A DNA stretch of 64,000 nucleotides from Parahaliea aestuarii (GTDB lineage Bacteria > Pseudomonadota > Gammaproteobacteria > Pseudomonadales > Halieaceae), in the NCBI RefSeq assembly GCF_008064635.1, contig NZ_VRYZ01000005.1, positions 327,755 through 391,754 of the forward strand, read 5' to 3'. Made by a program: the position numbers and the translations under genes. Under the pieces are notes generated by a model. It ran no database searches and was not told where the DNA came from. It was given only the letters and a program-made list of their open reading frames with translations. Below are positions 45,421 to 54,682 of this stretch, piece after piece (position 1 is the stretch's first letter; every line of letters starts with the position of its first letter).

Positions 45421-46687
45421 TGTCGGTGGTCAGGTACTGGGCCGGGTTGCGCTCGATCTGCGCCAGCACTTCAAGGGTGTGCTCGCCCAGGCCTGGCGGT
45501 GGCATCCGGTAGCTGGGTGGCGTGCGCGACAGACGCAGGGGGTTCGCCACCAGTGGCAGAGTGCCGCCGCCCTCATCCAGGGGCATGGTAATGGCCATGT
45601 TGCGAGCGCGGATGTGGGGGTCGGCAAACACCTCATCCAGCGTGTTGATCGGGCCGCAGGGAACGCCCGCCGCCTCCAGGCAGGCGATCCAGTCTGCGCC
45701 GGTACGCGCCGCCAGCAGCGGGCGCAGGGTGGCGATAAGGGCGTCGCGGTTTTCCACCCTGGCGGCGTTGCTGGCGTAGCGGGGGTCCCGGGCCAGCTCC
45801 GGTACTCCGGCCTCGGCGCAGAAGCGCTGGAACTGGCCGTCGTTGCCGACCGCCAGAATCAGGAGGCCGTCAGCCACGGCAAAGACCTGGTAGGGCACCA
45901 CGTTGGGGTGGGCGTTGCCCAGGCGCCGGGGAGGCTGGCCACTGGCCAGGTAGTTCTGGGCCTGGTTGGCCAGCAGGCTGACCTGGCAATCCAGCAGGGA
46001 GATATCGAGATGCTGGCCTTCGCCGGTACGCTCGGCGTGGCGCAGGGCCGCCAGAATGCCGATGGTGGCATAGAGCCCGGCGGACAGATCGGCAGTGGCT
46101 ACGCCCACCTTGACCGGCTCGGCGCCGGGGCCGCCATCGGGCTGGCCGGTAATGCTCATCAGCCCGCTCATGCCCTGGATCAGAAAGTCATAACCGGCCC
46201 GGGGGGCGTAGGGGCCGCTTTGGCCAAAGCCGGTGACCGAGCAGTACACCAGGGCGGGGTTGATGGCCTTTAAGCTGTCGTAGTCCAGGCCGTAGGCCGC
46301 CAGCCCGCCCACCTTGAAGTTCTCCACCAGTACGTGGGCACTGGCCGCCAACTGGCGCACTGCCGCCTGGCCCTCCGGCTGGCTGATGTCCAGCGCCACC
46401 GAGCGTTTGTTGCGATTGGCGACAAAGTAGTAGGCGGCATCGCAGGAGCCATCCTGGCGCTGTACAAACGGCGGCCCCCAACTGCGGGTGTCATCCCCCG
46501 CGCCGGGGCGTTCAATCTTGATCACTTCCGCGCCCAGGTCGGCCAGTATCTGGGTGGACCAGGGGCCGGCCAGCACCCGGCTTAAATCCAGGACCCGCAC
46601 ACCGTCCAGGGCGCCCGGGGTGTCTTGCTGGCGCGACGCTGTTGGGTTGGCGGCCTCGTGGCCGCTATTCGCTGCGTTATCCGTCAT
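45413..46687 (-). CDS. CaiB/BaiF family CoA-transferase
   Basis: Class III CoA-transferase that moves CoA between carboxylates. The 424 aa begin at ATG 46687; signatures include LDGVRVLDLSRVLAGPWSTQILADLGAEVIKIERP in parts, NRNKRSVALDI, the ENFKVGGLAAYGLDYDSL region with the position of the catalytic Asp nearby, and GFGQSGPYAPRAGYD. The longer frame start at 46768 lies inside the ligase gene. It overlaps the ligase by 11 bases and the dehydrogenase by 8. Having both a ligase and a transferase suggests CoA recycling between substrate and product acids. Confidence 0.92.
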   Translation of the reverse strand: MTDNAANSGHEAANPTASRQQDTPGALDGVRVLDLSRVLAGPWSTQILADLGAEVIKIERPGAGDDTRSWGPPFVQRQDGSCDAAYYFVANRNKRSVALDISQPEGQAAVRQLAASAHVLVENFKVGGLAAYGLDYDSLKAINPALVYCSVTGFGQSGPYAPRAGYDFLIQGMSGLMSITGQPDGGPGAEPVKVGVATADLSAGLYATIGILAALRHAERTGEGQHLDISLLDCQVSLLANQAQNYLASGQPPRRLGNAHPNVVPYQVFAVADGLLILAVGNDGQFQRFCAEAGVPELARDPRYASNAARVENRDALIATLRPLLAARTGADWIACLEAAGVPCGPINTLDEVFADPHIRARNMAITMPLDEGGGTLPLVANPLRLSRTPPSYRMPPPGLGEHTLEVLAQIERNPAQYLTTDSE

Positions 46688-48245
46688 TGCTGAAGACCTC
46701 CTCATGGGCCAGGCGCAGCTCGCGCTTGAGGATTTTCCCGGAGGGGTTCCGCGGCAGGTCGTCGGCAAACACGATGCGCTTGGGTACCTTGAAGGTGGCC
46801 AGGCGCGACTGGCAGAAGCGTATCACCGCGTCCTCGTCCGGCTCGGCCCCTGCCTTGGGTACCACCACCGCGGTCACCGCCTCCACCCAGCGCTGGTGGG
46901 GCAGGCCGATCACGGCCACTTCCGCCACCCAGTCCAGCTGGTAAATGGTTTCCTCCACTTCGCGCCCCGACACGTTCTCGCCGCCGCTTTTGATCATGTC
47001 CTTCTTGCGATCGACGATGGTGAGGTAGCCCTCGTGGTCGAGGGTGGCCAGATCGCCGCTGTGAAACCAGCCGCCGGCAAAGGCCTCGGCGGTTTTCTCC
47101 GGGTTCTTGAAGTACTCCGTCAGTAGCTGTGGTGAGCGGTGCACTACCTCGCCAATCTCGCCCACCGGCACATCGTTGCCCGCGTCGTCCACGACTCGGG
47201 TCTCTACGTGCAGCACCGGCTTGCCGGCGGAGCCCGCCTTGCGCAGCTGGTCGGCGGGCTTGAGGATGGTGGCGGTGGGGGCAATTTCCGTCTGGCCGTA
47301 GAGGTTCCACAGCTGCAGATCGGGCAGGCGCGCCTGGATTTCCTTGAGCACCTCCACCGGCATGATGGAGGCGCCGTAGTAGCCCTTGCGCAGGGCCGAC
47401 AGGTCGGTGTTGTCAAAATCCGGATGGCGCAGCAGAGAGATCCACACCGTGGGTGGGGCAAAGAAAGAGGTAATGCCTTCGCTGGCCAGCAGGTGCAGCA
47501 GGTTGCCCGGGCTGTTGTCGGCGGTGATGACATTGCTGCCACCACAGTGAATGGACGGGCCCAAAAAACAGTCCAGCTGGGCGCAGTGGAACAGGGGCAG
47601 GGCGTGAAGCAGCACATCCTCCCCGGCGACCTCGGCATCCGCCAGGATACTGCTGTATTGCCACAGCACAGCGGCGTGGCTGAGCACCGCGCCCTTGGGG
47701 GCGGATTCGGTGCCGCTGGTGTAGACGATCTGGGCGGGTTCGGTGTTGTCGATGACCGGCGGCTCGGCCAGCGGCGTTGCGCTTGCCAGCGCATCAAAGG
47801 GCTGCAGGCCATCCGGTGCGGGGCTATTAAGCGCCAGCCAGAACAGCTGTTCCACGGCCGGACATCGGCTGACGGCGCTTTTTGCTTTCTCCAGCTCGGT
47901 ATTGCCTACCAGCAGCAAGCGGGCGCCGCTGTGGCCGATGATGTAGGCCGCCTCGTCGGCATTGAGCATGAAGTTCACCGGCACCAGCACCGCGCCGCAG
48001 GCCGCTATGGCAAAGCGTGCCAGGGCAAAGGCATTGGAGTTGCGCGACAGGACAGCAACCCGGTCGCCGGGCCCGATGCCCTGGGCCCTGAGGCCCCCGG
48101 CTACGCGCATGCTCAGGGTATGGAATTCTCGATAGGTCCAGCTGACATCGTGGTGGCGAATGGCCCGTTTTTCCGGGAACCGCGCTGCGGTGCGGCGCAG
48201 TACATCGAACAGTGTCTGCTGCCTCAAATGACCGGTGGACATCAC
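46677..48245 (-). CDS. AMP-forming acyl-CoA synthetase
   Basis: Activates a carboxylic acid with ATP and CoA. The 522 aa contain the P-loop IVYTSGTESAPKGAVLSH, the LYGQTEIAPT block, the hinge HSGDLATLDHEGYLTIVDRKKDMIKSGGENV in parts, and the C-terminal lysine in NPSGKILKREL. GTG 48245 lies 7 bases after AGGAG; an ATG one codon later is also possible. It heads the operon ligase, CoA-transferase, two dehydrogenases and hydratase. The acid may be a ring-derived or steroid-like carboxylate, judged only by its neighbours. Confidence 0.92.
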   Translation of the reverse strand: MMSTGHLRQQTLFDVLRRTAARFPEKRAIRHHDVSWTYREFHTLSMRVAGGLRAQGIGPGDRVAVLSRNSNAFALARFAIAACGAVLVPVNFMLNADEAAYIIGHSGARLLLVGNTELEKAKSAVSRCPAVEQLFWLALNSPAPDGLQPFDALASATPLAEPPVIDNTEPAQIVYTSGTESAPKGAVLSHAAVLWQYSSILADAEVAGEDVLLHALPLFHCAQLDCFLGPSIHCGGSNVITADNSPGNLLHLLASEGITSFFAPPTVWISLLRHPDFDNTDLSALRKGYYGASIMPVEVLKEIQARLPDLQLWNLYGQTEIAPTATILKPADQLRKAGSAGKPVLHVETRVVDDAGNDVPVGEIGEVVHRSPQLLTEYFKNPEKTAEAFAGGWFHSGDLATLDHEGYLTIVDRKKDMIKSGGENVSGREVEETIYQLDWVAEVAVIGLPHQRWVEAVTAVVVPKAGAEPDEDAVIRFCQSRLATFKVPKRIVFADDLPRNPSGKILKRELRLAHEEVFSNDG

Positions 48246-48630
48246 AAAAGTGCTCCTTGAATGCCGTTGTTGTTATCGGTTGTGCTACTACAGCAGGTGA
48301 GGGTTGTTGGGCACAATCGTGCTGGGTTGAATTGATGTACCACCTAACAACTGACCTGCAGGGCGGGCGGGATAGCGTTGACGCCGCCGCTGAATAGCGA
48401 TAGCTTTGCAGAATAAATTAATCATAAGTTAAATGTCTACAGGTGGGCGCGCATTGGTACCAGGCAGGCCGGTTTCGCTGCTGGCAATCGCCCGGTGCTC
48501 ACCCGGCGGCGATTCGTCTAACGCGGGCTTCACCAATAGAACGACCAACAGCAGTCACCGATAAAACGCCAACGGCAGACAAGCGGCAAACGACAACCCA
48601 ACCCACCGTTACGCATAACAAGGACACACT
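48246..48630. promoter_or_regulatory. 385-bp divergent promoter region
   Basis: Separates the minus-strand ligase operon from the plus-strand VOC operon. An AT-rich core around 48405-48435 carries operator-like site D. On the plus strand TTGCAG (48406-48411) and TTAAAT (48429-48434) are spaced 17 bases around it; on the minus strand TAGACA and TTTATT flank the same site with 16 bases. No ORF with support is present. Confidence 0.5.
48416..48429. promoter_or_regulatory. Operator-like site D (divergent ligase/VOC promoters)
   Basis: AATTAA-TC-ATAAGT has a perfect right half and 4 or 5 matches in the left half of the shared palindrome. One bound repressor here could control both divergent operons. 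Confidence 0.55.
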
Positions 48631-49032
48631 ATGTCAGGCACCCAGATCCATTTTGGCTTCAGCAAACTGCTCGTTAACGACCTCGAGGCTGCGGCCGCTT
48701 TTTATGCCAGCGTGTGCGGGCTCACTGAGCTGGCCCGGGTAGACAGCGAAATTGCCGGCCGGCCCATCAGCGAGATCATGTACAACCCCACCGCCGAGGG
48801 CGCGGCCACTTTTGTGCTGCTGCAGTTTACCGACGGTAAAACGAGGGGTAGCGACGAGGTGATTACCGGCTTTCAGACCGAGGATCTGGACGCCTTTGTC
48901 GCCCGGGCCGAACAGGCGGGTGGCAGCGTGGTGGCGGCAATCAAAACGATGCCGGAACACGGTGTTCGGGTGGCCTTTGTGGCTGACCCGGAGGGGCACC
49001 TGATCGAAGTCGTTGAACTGCTGGCAGGTTGA
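48631..49032 (+). CDS. VOC-superfamily (glyoxalase/dioxygenase fold) protein
   Basis: Small metal-binding protein of the vicinal oxygen chelate fold. The 133 aa hold two beta-alpha-beta-beta-beta modules: FSKLLVNDLEAAAAFYASVCGL at the start and FVADPEGHLIEVVELL at the end. A His near residue 6 and the Glu in HLIEVVE are likely metal ligands. AAGGACAC precedes the ATG. First gene of the plus-strand operon with a Dabb protein, an SDR and a hydratase. An epimerase or lyase role on an acyl-CoA is possible but unproven. Confidence 0.87.
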   Translation: MSGTQIHFGFSKLLVNDLEAAAAFYASVCGLTELARVDSEIAGRPISEIMYNPTAEGAATFVLLQFTDGKTRGSDEVITGFQTEDLDAFVARAEQAGGSVVAAIKTMPEHGVRVAFVADPEGHLIEVVELLAG

Positions 49033-49041
49033 GGGGGCCTT

Positions 49042-50085
49042 ATGATTACGGTTCAGGATCACCTCATTGTGCCGGCCGCCCATCTCGATGCGGTGCGGCG
49101 CCTGTTTGCAGCGCAATACCAGGAGGGGGCTGCAGCGCGCGGGCTGGTGTTTCGCAGCGCGCAAGTATCGCCGCCAGTGCTCACTGCCGAGTGCCCGGTG
49201 AGCCTCTGGCTGCAGTGGGAGGTCGCCGATGTCGGCGCCTGGTGGGCCATGCGCGCCCAATCCAGCACGCCGCAGGTGCTGGCCTTCTGGGCCGAGATTG
49301 ACGCTTTGGTGGAGTCCCGCGAACGTCACTACCTGCAAGACTGCGACAGCCGGGCACTGGCCCCCGCCCTGTCCGCCGAGGCCCCTGTGGCAACCCATGG
49401 CTATCGCGAAACGGCCCAGTTGCTGGCAAAAGAAGGGCACCTGGATGCGCTGGAATCCGTCCTGCAGGATGCAGTGGCTGCCCTGCCTGGGCTCAGGGCG
49501 AGCGCCCTGTCGCGTAACTTCGCCCCCGAGTACGCTGCCGGCCATTTTACCTGGGACCTGCAATACACGGATGAAAACGCCGCCCGCCTGGCGCGGCAAA
49601 GCGATGCTTGGCAGCATCAGATTGCCCCGGCCCTGGCCGATCACTGTGAGGCCGTACACGCACTGGCCATGGAGACCGTGGGTGGGGGCATACGCGATGC
49701 CGGCATGGCCGGCGGGGTAAAGCGCACGGCCTTCTTCCGCGTGCTGGCGGGTCAGAGCGATGAGACAGCCGCGCGTTTTGAACGCGACCTGCTGGCCATG
49801 CCCCTGCACATTGGCGAGATTCGCAACTGGCGTCTGAGCCGGGCCCGGGCCACCGACTGGCACCAGGCTGACGTAGCAGCCTGGACCTGGGTATGGGAGC
49901 AGGAGTTCGACAGCCTCGATGGATTGACCGGCCCCTATATGGCGCACTCGCACCACTGGGCCTACATCGACCGCTGGTTTGACCCGGAGTCTGGGGCCCA
50001 GGCCATCGACCTTCACCTGTCTCACGCCTTCTGCGCCTTTGCTGACAGCGTGCTGGCGGCTGAACTGGTGCCCGAGGGCGTCTAA
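49042..50085 (+). CDS. Multi-domain Dabb (dimeric alpha/beta barrel) protein
   Basis: Protein of unknown reaction built from ferredoxin-like Dabb modules. The 347 aa start 9 bases after the VOC stop. The C-terminal module is clear (about 230-347; LLAMPLHIGEIRNW, WTWVWEQEFDSLDGL, YMAHSHHWAYIDRWFDPE, LSHAFCAF); the middle (about 115-220) looks like a second, more diverged copy, and the first 110 residues like an antibiotic-monooxygenase-type half. Such proteins recur in operons for degrading ring compounds, but I know of no assigned activity. Confidence 0.75.
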   Translation: MITVQDHLIVPAAHLDAVRRLFAAQYQEGAAARGLVFRSAQVSPPVLTAECPVSLWLQWEVADVGAWWAMRAQSSTPQVLAFWAEIDALVESRERHYLQDCDSRALAPALSAEAPVATHGYRETAQLLAKEGHLDALESVLQDAVAALPGLRASALSRNFAPEYAAGHFTWDLQYTDENAARLARQSDAWQHQIAPALADHCEAVHALAMETVGGGIRDAGMAGGVKRTAFFRVLAGQSDETAARFERDLLAMPLHIGEIRNWRLSRARATDWHQADVAAWTWVWEQEFDSLDGLTGPYMAHSHHWAYIDRWFDPESGAQAIDLHLSHAFCAFADSVLAAELVPEGV

Positions 50086-50177
50086 GCAGTGCCGAGCGGG
50101 CACGCCTGCACCCAATCAATACCTTACCGAACAAATACCAGACCGGACCCGAACAAGCACACACAAGGAATTGCCCC

Positions 50178-51047
50178 ATGGGAACACTGCTGGAGAACAA
50201 AATTGCCCTGGTCACCGGCGCCAGCCGCGGCATCGGCCGCGCTATCGCCCAGCGCTTGGCATCCGAGGGCGCCACCGTGGTGGTGACGGCCCGCAGCCTG
50301 GACAGCGCCGGCCAGTACGAAGGTACCCTGAAGGAAACTGTGGCCCTGATAGCGGCCAACGGCGGCACCGCCCACCCGCTGGTTGCCGATCTGGAGCGCG
50401 AGGACGACCTGCAGGGCCTGGTCGGGCGCACCGTTAAACTGGCCGGAGGCCTGGATATTCTGGTGCACAGCGGCGGCAAGGCGGAATACGCGCCGACAGT
50501 GGATATGGCGCAGGCGATGTTCGACAACACCATCGGCCATTACCTGCGCGCGCCATTTATGCTTTACCACCACGCCGTGCCCGAAATGCGCAAGCGCGGT
50601 GGCGGCTGGATTGTCACCCTGGGCTCGGTGACGGCGCTGCCGCCCTTGCGGCCCTACGACGGCTTTGCCAGCCACGGCGGCGCCACCGTGTACGCGGCCA
50701 TCAAGGCCGCGGTGCGCCGCATGACCCAAGGGCTGGCGGCGGAACTGCAGGCGGACAACATTGCCGTCAACACCCTGGCCCCCAGCACTGCCATTCGCAC
50801 GCCGGGCGCCAGTGAATGGATCCCCGAGGAGTACCCTTCAGAGCGCATCGAATACATTGCCGAAACCTGCCTGGCCCTGTGCCATCTGCCGGCCAGTGAG
50901 CGCACCGGGTTGACCGCCTACAGCCTGCATTTCCCTCACCACCACAAACTGCCGGTGTACACACTGGACGGCAAAGAGCGCATAGAAGCACCGGTGCTAC
51001 CGGACTATGCGCACCCGGGCATTGTGCCGTCGGGGCTTGGGAACTGA
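50178..51047 (+). CDS. Short-chain dehydrogenase/reductase, atypical NNAG motif
   Basis: NAD(P)-dependent oxidoreductase. The 289 aa have TGASRGIGRAIA and VVVTARSL for cofactor binding and YAAIKAAV for the catalytic Tyr/Lys, with Ser in LGSVTAL. The usual NNAG is replaced by HSGG (DILVHSGGKAEY), and there is an extra C-terminal segment of about 60 residues (HFPHHHKLPVYTLDG). A ribosome site (AAGGAA) precedes the ATG. Probably oxidises a hydroxyacyl-CoA in the same pathway as the neighbouring hydratase. Confidence 0.88.
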   Translation: MGTLLENKIALVTGASRGIGRAIAQRLASEGATVVVTARSLDSAGQYEGTLKETVALIAANGGTAHPLVADLEREDDLQGLVGRTVKLAGGLDILVHSGGKAEYAPTVDMAQAMFDNTIGHYLRAPFMLYHHAVPEMRKRGGGWIVTLGSVTALPPLRPYDGFASHGGATVYAAIKAAVRRMTQGLAAELQADNIAVNTLAPSTAIRTPGASEWIPEEYPSERIEYIAETCLALCHLPASERTGLTAYSLHFPHHHKLPVYTLDGKERIEAPVLPDYAHPGIVPSGLGN

Positions 51048-51056
51048 GGCCTGGTG

Positions 51057-51947
51057 ATGGATTACAGTACTCTGAAGTACACGGTTAGCGATCGCGTGCT
51101 GACCCTGACCCTGAACCGCCCCCAGCAGCTCAATGCCTTTACCGTGACCATGGCCAACGAACTGGTGCACGCCTTCGAACGCGCCAGCGAAGACGACGCC
51201 GTGGGCGTGGTGGTGGTGACGGGGGAGGGCAGGGCCTTCTGTGCCGGCATGGATCTGTCGGTGGGCGGCAACGTGTTCGGGCTCGATGAATCACAACAGC
51301 CCACTCTGGAAGACCTGCATAAGCGCCTGGACGACCCGACCATCATCGACGGTGTACGCGATACCGGCGGCAGAGTGACGCTGGCCATCTACGACTGCAA
51401 AAAGCCGGTCATTGCCGCCATCAACGGTCCCGCGGTGGGCATTGGCATCACCATGACACTGGCCATGGATATTCGCCTGGCATCGGAAAAAGCTCGCATG
51501 GGCTTTGTGTTTGGCCGGCTGGGCATTGTGCTGGAGGCCTGCTCCAGCTGGTTTCTACCGCGCATTGTGGGTATGGCAAAAGCGCTGGACTGGGTGTACA
51601 GCGCCGATATTTTTGATGCCCAGGAGGCCCTGGTGGGCGGTTTGGTGAAATCCGTACACGCCCAGGATGAGCTGCTGGAAGCCGCCTATGCCATTGCACG
51701 GCCGCTGGCGCAGCGCTCGCCGGTTGCCAACGCCCTGGCACGGCGCATGCTGTATCGCAACAGCGCCTACGCCCACCCGCTGGATGCGCATCGTGTGGAC
51801 TCCCTGGCCGTGTTCTACACCAGCCAGGGGGACGGCCGCGAGGGTGTGCGCGCCTTCCTCGAAAAACGCGACGCGCGGTTCACCACCCGCGCCTCCAGCG
51901 ACATGCCTTCCTTCTACGAAGATTGGCTCGCCCGTGACGGAAAATAA
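51057..51947 (+). CDS. Enoyl-CoA hydratase/isomerase family protein
   Basis: Crotonase-fold enzyme. The 296 aa show GEGRAFCAGMDLSVGG (first oxyanion loop), AAINGPAVGIGITMTLAMDIRLAS (second) and FGRLGIVLEACSSWFLPRIVGM, where Glu in VLEAC is placed as a catalytic acid. ATG 51057 is 7 bases after GAGG; a GTG one codon earlier is less well placed. Last gene of the VOC-Dabb-SDR-hydratase operon, starting 9 bases after the SDR. Confidence 0.92.
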   Translation: MDYSTLKYTVSDRVLTLTLNRPQQLNAFTVTMANELVHAFERASEDDAVGVVVVTGEGRAFCAGMDLSVGGNVFGLDESQQPTLEDLHKRLDDPTIIDGVRDTGGRVTLAIYDCKKPVIAAINGPAVGIGITMTLAMDIRLASEKARMGFVFGRLGIVLEACSSWFLPRIVGMAKALDWVYSADIFDAQEALVGGLVKSVHAQDELLEAAYAIARPLAQRSPVANALARRMLYRNSAYAHPLDAHRVDSLAVFYTSQGDGREGVRAFLEKRDARFTTRASSDMPSFYEDWLARDGK

Positions 51948-51963
51948 TTTGTTTTGATCGGTA

Positions 51964-51992
51964 TTGACTATTACCTGAAATTAATAAATTAT
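51964..51992 (+). promoter_or_regulatory. Promoter of the TonB receptor gene
   Basis: TTGACT (51964-51969) and AATTAT (51987-51992) are spaced by 17 bases in an AT-rich gap; the -10 box overlaps operator-like site E1. Confidence 0.5.
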
Positions 51993-52000
51993 CTGTCATT
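51987..52000. promoter_or_regulatory. Operator-like site E1 (upstream of TonB receptor)
   Basis: AATTAT-CT-GTCATT has the same left half and centre as site B, but only half of the right arm. Confidence 0.4.
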
Positions 52001-52002
52001 AT

Positions 52003-52016
52003 ATTTATATATAAGA
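52003..52016. promoter_or_regulatory. Operator-like site E2 (upstream of TonB receptor)
   Basis: ATTTAT-AT-ATAAGA matches ACTTAT-NN-ATAAGT at ten of twelve arm positions and is centred 16 bases downstream of E1. Confidence 0.5.
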
Positions 52017-52107
52017 TAAACATAAACACGATGCGGGCTGGCAGTTGCGCCACCCCTCGCGGATCGTCCACATAATCTTTAGAACGGATCTTCCAGGAGC
52101 TTGAACA

Positions 52108-54531
52108 ATGTATAAGACCCCCCCTCTGGCCGTGGCCGTGTCGGCTGCGCTGATGTCCCTTTATCCCTCGGTATCCTCCGCCCAGGGGGCGGGTGAATCC
52201 GGCATGCTGGAAGAAGTGATTGTGACCGCCCAGCGCCGGGCCGAGAGCCTGCAAGAGGTGCCGATGACGGTGACGGCTATCACTCCCCAGGACATTGCCG
52301 ACTACAACCTGTTCCGCTTTGAAGACCTGGCACAGCTGTCGCCCGGCCTGTCACTGGAAAGCAACGGCGGGTTTGGTTCGGTGGCGCAGATGCGTGGCGT
52401 GGGCTTTGACTCTAACGCCTCGGCCGCCCCGGCGGTGGATGTGTACATCAACGAAACCCCGGTAGATGCCAACTACGCTTTCCAGAGTATCTACGATATC
52501 GGTCAGGTAGAAGTGCTGCGTGGCCCCCAGGGCACCCTGCGCGGCCGGCCGGCTCCGGGTGGGGCCATTACCGTCACCACGCGCCGTCCGGACCTGGACG
52601 CCTTCGGCGGCTCACTCTCAGCTTCCGCTGGCGATCAGGGCAGTCAGAACTATCAGGGCGCATTGAACGTCCCGTTGATCGACAACCAGCTCGGTTTGCG
52701 CGTAGCTGGAATGTTTGATGAAGACGAGGGCAATCGCGCTAAAAGCGTAAACTCCGGTATTGAATCCGAGCGCGAAACCAGAAGCTGGCGCGCCAGCCTC
52801 CTGTGGGCGCCCACCGACGGGTTTGAGGCGTTGCTGACTCACCAGTGGCTGGAGTCCGATCGCATCAATATGGAAACCGTGAACGGCCCTGGCGCCGGCT
52901 ATAACGGACCGGCCATCGGCGATGATCGCGATCTATCGGTGATGGAAGGCGAATCAGGCGGCAAGCAGAAGTTCCAGACCACTACGCTGCACATGTCTCT
53001 GGACCTGCCAGGCCACGTGCTGTACTACAACGGTGCCTACCAGGACAACTCCTTTGATTTCGATGTCGAACTCGACCTGCTGAATGCAGCCCTGGACTGG
53101 ACTGAAGCGCAGAAAACGCGCTCCAGCTTTAAAGTCGATTCCCAAGAGCTGCGTCTGGAATCCGATAACCCGGATGCCTTCGCCGACTACCTCGTCGGGT
53201 TGTGGTATATGAAAACCGATACCGCAACCACGTTCGCACAACCGTCGGTGCTGGATGGGGCGTTTGGCTCCCCACTCAATCCAGACCCTACCGGCGGCGT
53301 GAATAGCGACTACCTGATTCAGGCCAGCGGTGGCATTCCCATCGAGATGACCGAGTACGCCATCTACAGCAACACCACACTGCATCTTACCGATGCAACT
53401 GACTTGCAACTTGGCGTCCGTTATTTGCAGTCAGAGGAAGAACGGGTTGAGACTATCAACACCAGCGCAGCTGAAATTGCCATCGGCATTGCGCCTGGCG
53501 CACCCCTGAACGGGCTTTGCCAGGGCCTGGTTGGTCTGGGTGTGGGCTTTAACGGTGACGAGACCTACCCGGGTTACTGTGACCTGGTCCTTGCCAGTTC
53601 AAACTACTCTCAGACAGCCTCCAAGGATCAGGAAGCCTGGGTGTACAACGTGGCGCTCAAGCACCAGTTCACGGACGATGTGATGGCCTACTTCAACTAT
53701 GGCCACTCCTGGCGTCCGGCCGGTGTTACTGTCGGCGTTACTGCGCCGGTGACCCCCGACCTCCTGCAGGGCGACCCTGAAGAGTCCGATTCCTACGAAA
53801 TCGGTGTGCGTTCGGAGCTGTTTGACCGTCGCATGCGCTTGAACGCGTCGATTTTCCACCAGAGCTTCGACAACTTCATCGGGCGTTTTAATGAGGTGCC
53901 CTACATCGGCGCCGGCGACACCATCCAGTCGGGTGGCTTTACGTACCCCGGCGACGCCACCGTCGAAGGTTTTGAGCTGGATGTTTCCTACAGCCTTACT
54001 GAGAACTGGTGGGCCCAGTTCAACACGGCTTACGCGGACGGTACCTATGACGATGCTACCGTGCCATGTCGCGACACCAACCTCGATGGCAACCCGGACT
54101 CCGGCGATATTGGTGACCTGACTCTGGACGATTTCGGCGGTAGTTCCGTGCTCTACTGCGATGTCGATACCCGGATTTCCAGTACGCCCAAGTGGACGGC
54201 CATGCTGCAAACCGAGTATTCCTTCGAGCTGTTCTCCAACGACGCCTATGTGCGCGCGCTGTACAACTACTACAGCGAACAGGAGGACACCGGCATGGAT
54301 TACGAGGCTGATGCCTACGGTATCCTCAACGTGTTCGCCGGCATCCGCGGTGTGAATTCACCCTGGGAAATCAGTGTGTGGGCCAAGAATCTGCTGGATG
54401 AGGACACTTTGCTGGAGCGCGGCCAACCGCAAACGGTCTATGGCATGTTCCCGGCTGGCTATTACCAGGTCCGCTACGTACCCGAGCGCGAAGTCGGCAT
54501 CACCCTGCGCTACGCCTTCGGCAACGGTTAA
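52108..54531 (+). CDS. TonB-dependent outer-membrane receptor
   Basis: Energy-coupled uptake channel. The 807 aa begin with a signal peptide (to about residue 26, SVSSA), then a TonB box region EEVIVTAQRR, a plug with VEVLRGPQGTLRGRPAPGGAI, and a 22-strand-type barrel. The plug and N terminus are of the class common in sphingomonads and Halieaceae that degrade steroids, terpenes and glycosides. AGGAG precedes the ATG. A strong terminator follows, so it is transcribed alone. The substrate is presumably that of the surrounding pathway. Confidence 0.94.
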   Translation: MYKTPPLAVAVSAALMSLYPSVSSAQGAGESGMLEEVIVTAQRRAESLQEVPMTVTAITPQDIADYNLFRFEDLAQLSPGLSLESNGGFGSVAQMRGVGFDSNASAAPAVDVYINETPVDANYAFQSIYDIGQVEVLRGPQGTLRGRPAPGGAITVTTRRPDLDAFGGSLSASAGDQGSQNYQGALNVPLIDNQLGLRVAGMFDEDEGNRAKSVNSGIESERETRSWRASLLWAPTDGFEALLTHQWLESDRINMETVNGPGAGYNGPAIGDDRDLSVMEGESGGKQKFQTTTLHMSLDLPGHVLYYNGAYQDNSFDFDVELDLLNAALDWTEAQKTRSSFKVDSQELRLESDNPDAFADYLVGLWYMKTDTATTFAQPSVLDGAFGSPLNPDPTGGVNSDYLIQASGGIPIEMTEYAIYSNTTLHLTDATDLQLGVRYLQSEEERVETINTSAAEIAIGIAPGAPLNGLCQGLVGLGVGFNGDETYPGYCDLVLASSNYSQTASKDQEAWVYNVALKHQFTDDVMAYFNYGHSWRPAGVTVGVTAPVTPDLLQGDPEESDSYEIGVRSELFDRRMRLNASIFHQSFDNFIGRFNEVPYIGAGDTIQSGGFTYPGDATVEGFELDVSYSLTENWWAQFNTAYADGTYDDATVPCRDTNLDGNPDSGDIGDLTLDDFGGSSVLYCDVDTRISSTPKWTAMLQTEYSFELFSNDAYVRALYNYYSEQEDTGMDYEADAYGILNVFAGIRGVNSPWEISVWAKNLLDEDTLLERGQPQTVYGMFPAGYYQVRYVPEREVGITLRYAFGNG

Positions 54532-54569
54532 GCACTTTGCGTTTGGCGAAACGCTAACGTGCATTTTTG

Positions 54570-54603
54570 GCGCCACCTCCCTTTGGGAGTGGCGCTTTTT
54601 TTT
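54570..54603 (+). terminator. Rho-independent terminator after the TonB receptor
   Basis: GCGCCACCTCCC and GGGAGTGGCGC pair through an 11-bp stem with one bulged base and a TTT loop, followed by a run of eight or more T. It lies 39 bases after the receptor stop. Confidence 0.92.
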
Positions 54604-54682
54604 ACCCCTAATTTAATGCCGCTTTCAGGCTCGCTGACTAGCCTGCTTCCGCAATGCCTGAACCCAGTAAGGAGAGCACCAT

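Noticed and set aside
45218..46273. 351-codon plus-strand frame
   Set aside because: Antisense to the CoA-transferase and dehydrogenase genes; no family signature.
47139..48260. 373-codon plus-strand frame
   Set aside because: Antisense to the acyl-CoA synthetase, whose motifs are unmistakable.
48634..50115. 493-codon minus-strand frame
   Set aside because: Antisense to the VOC and Dabb genes, both with recognisable folds and good ribosome sites.
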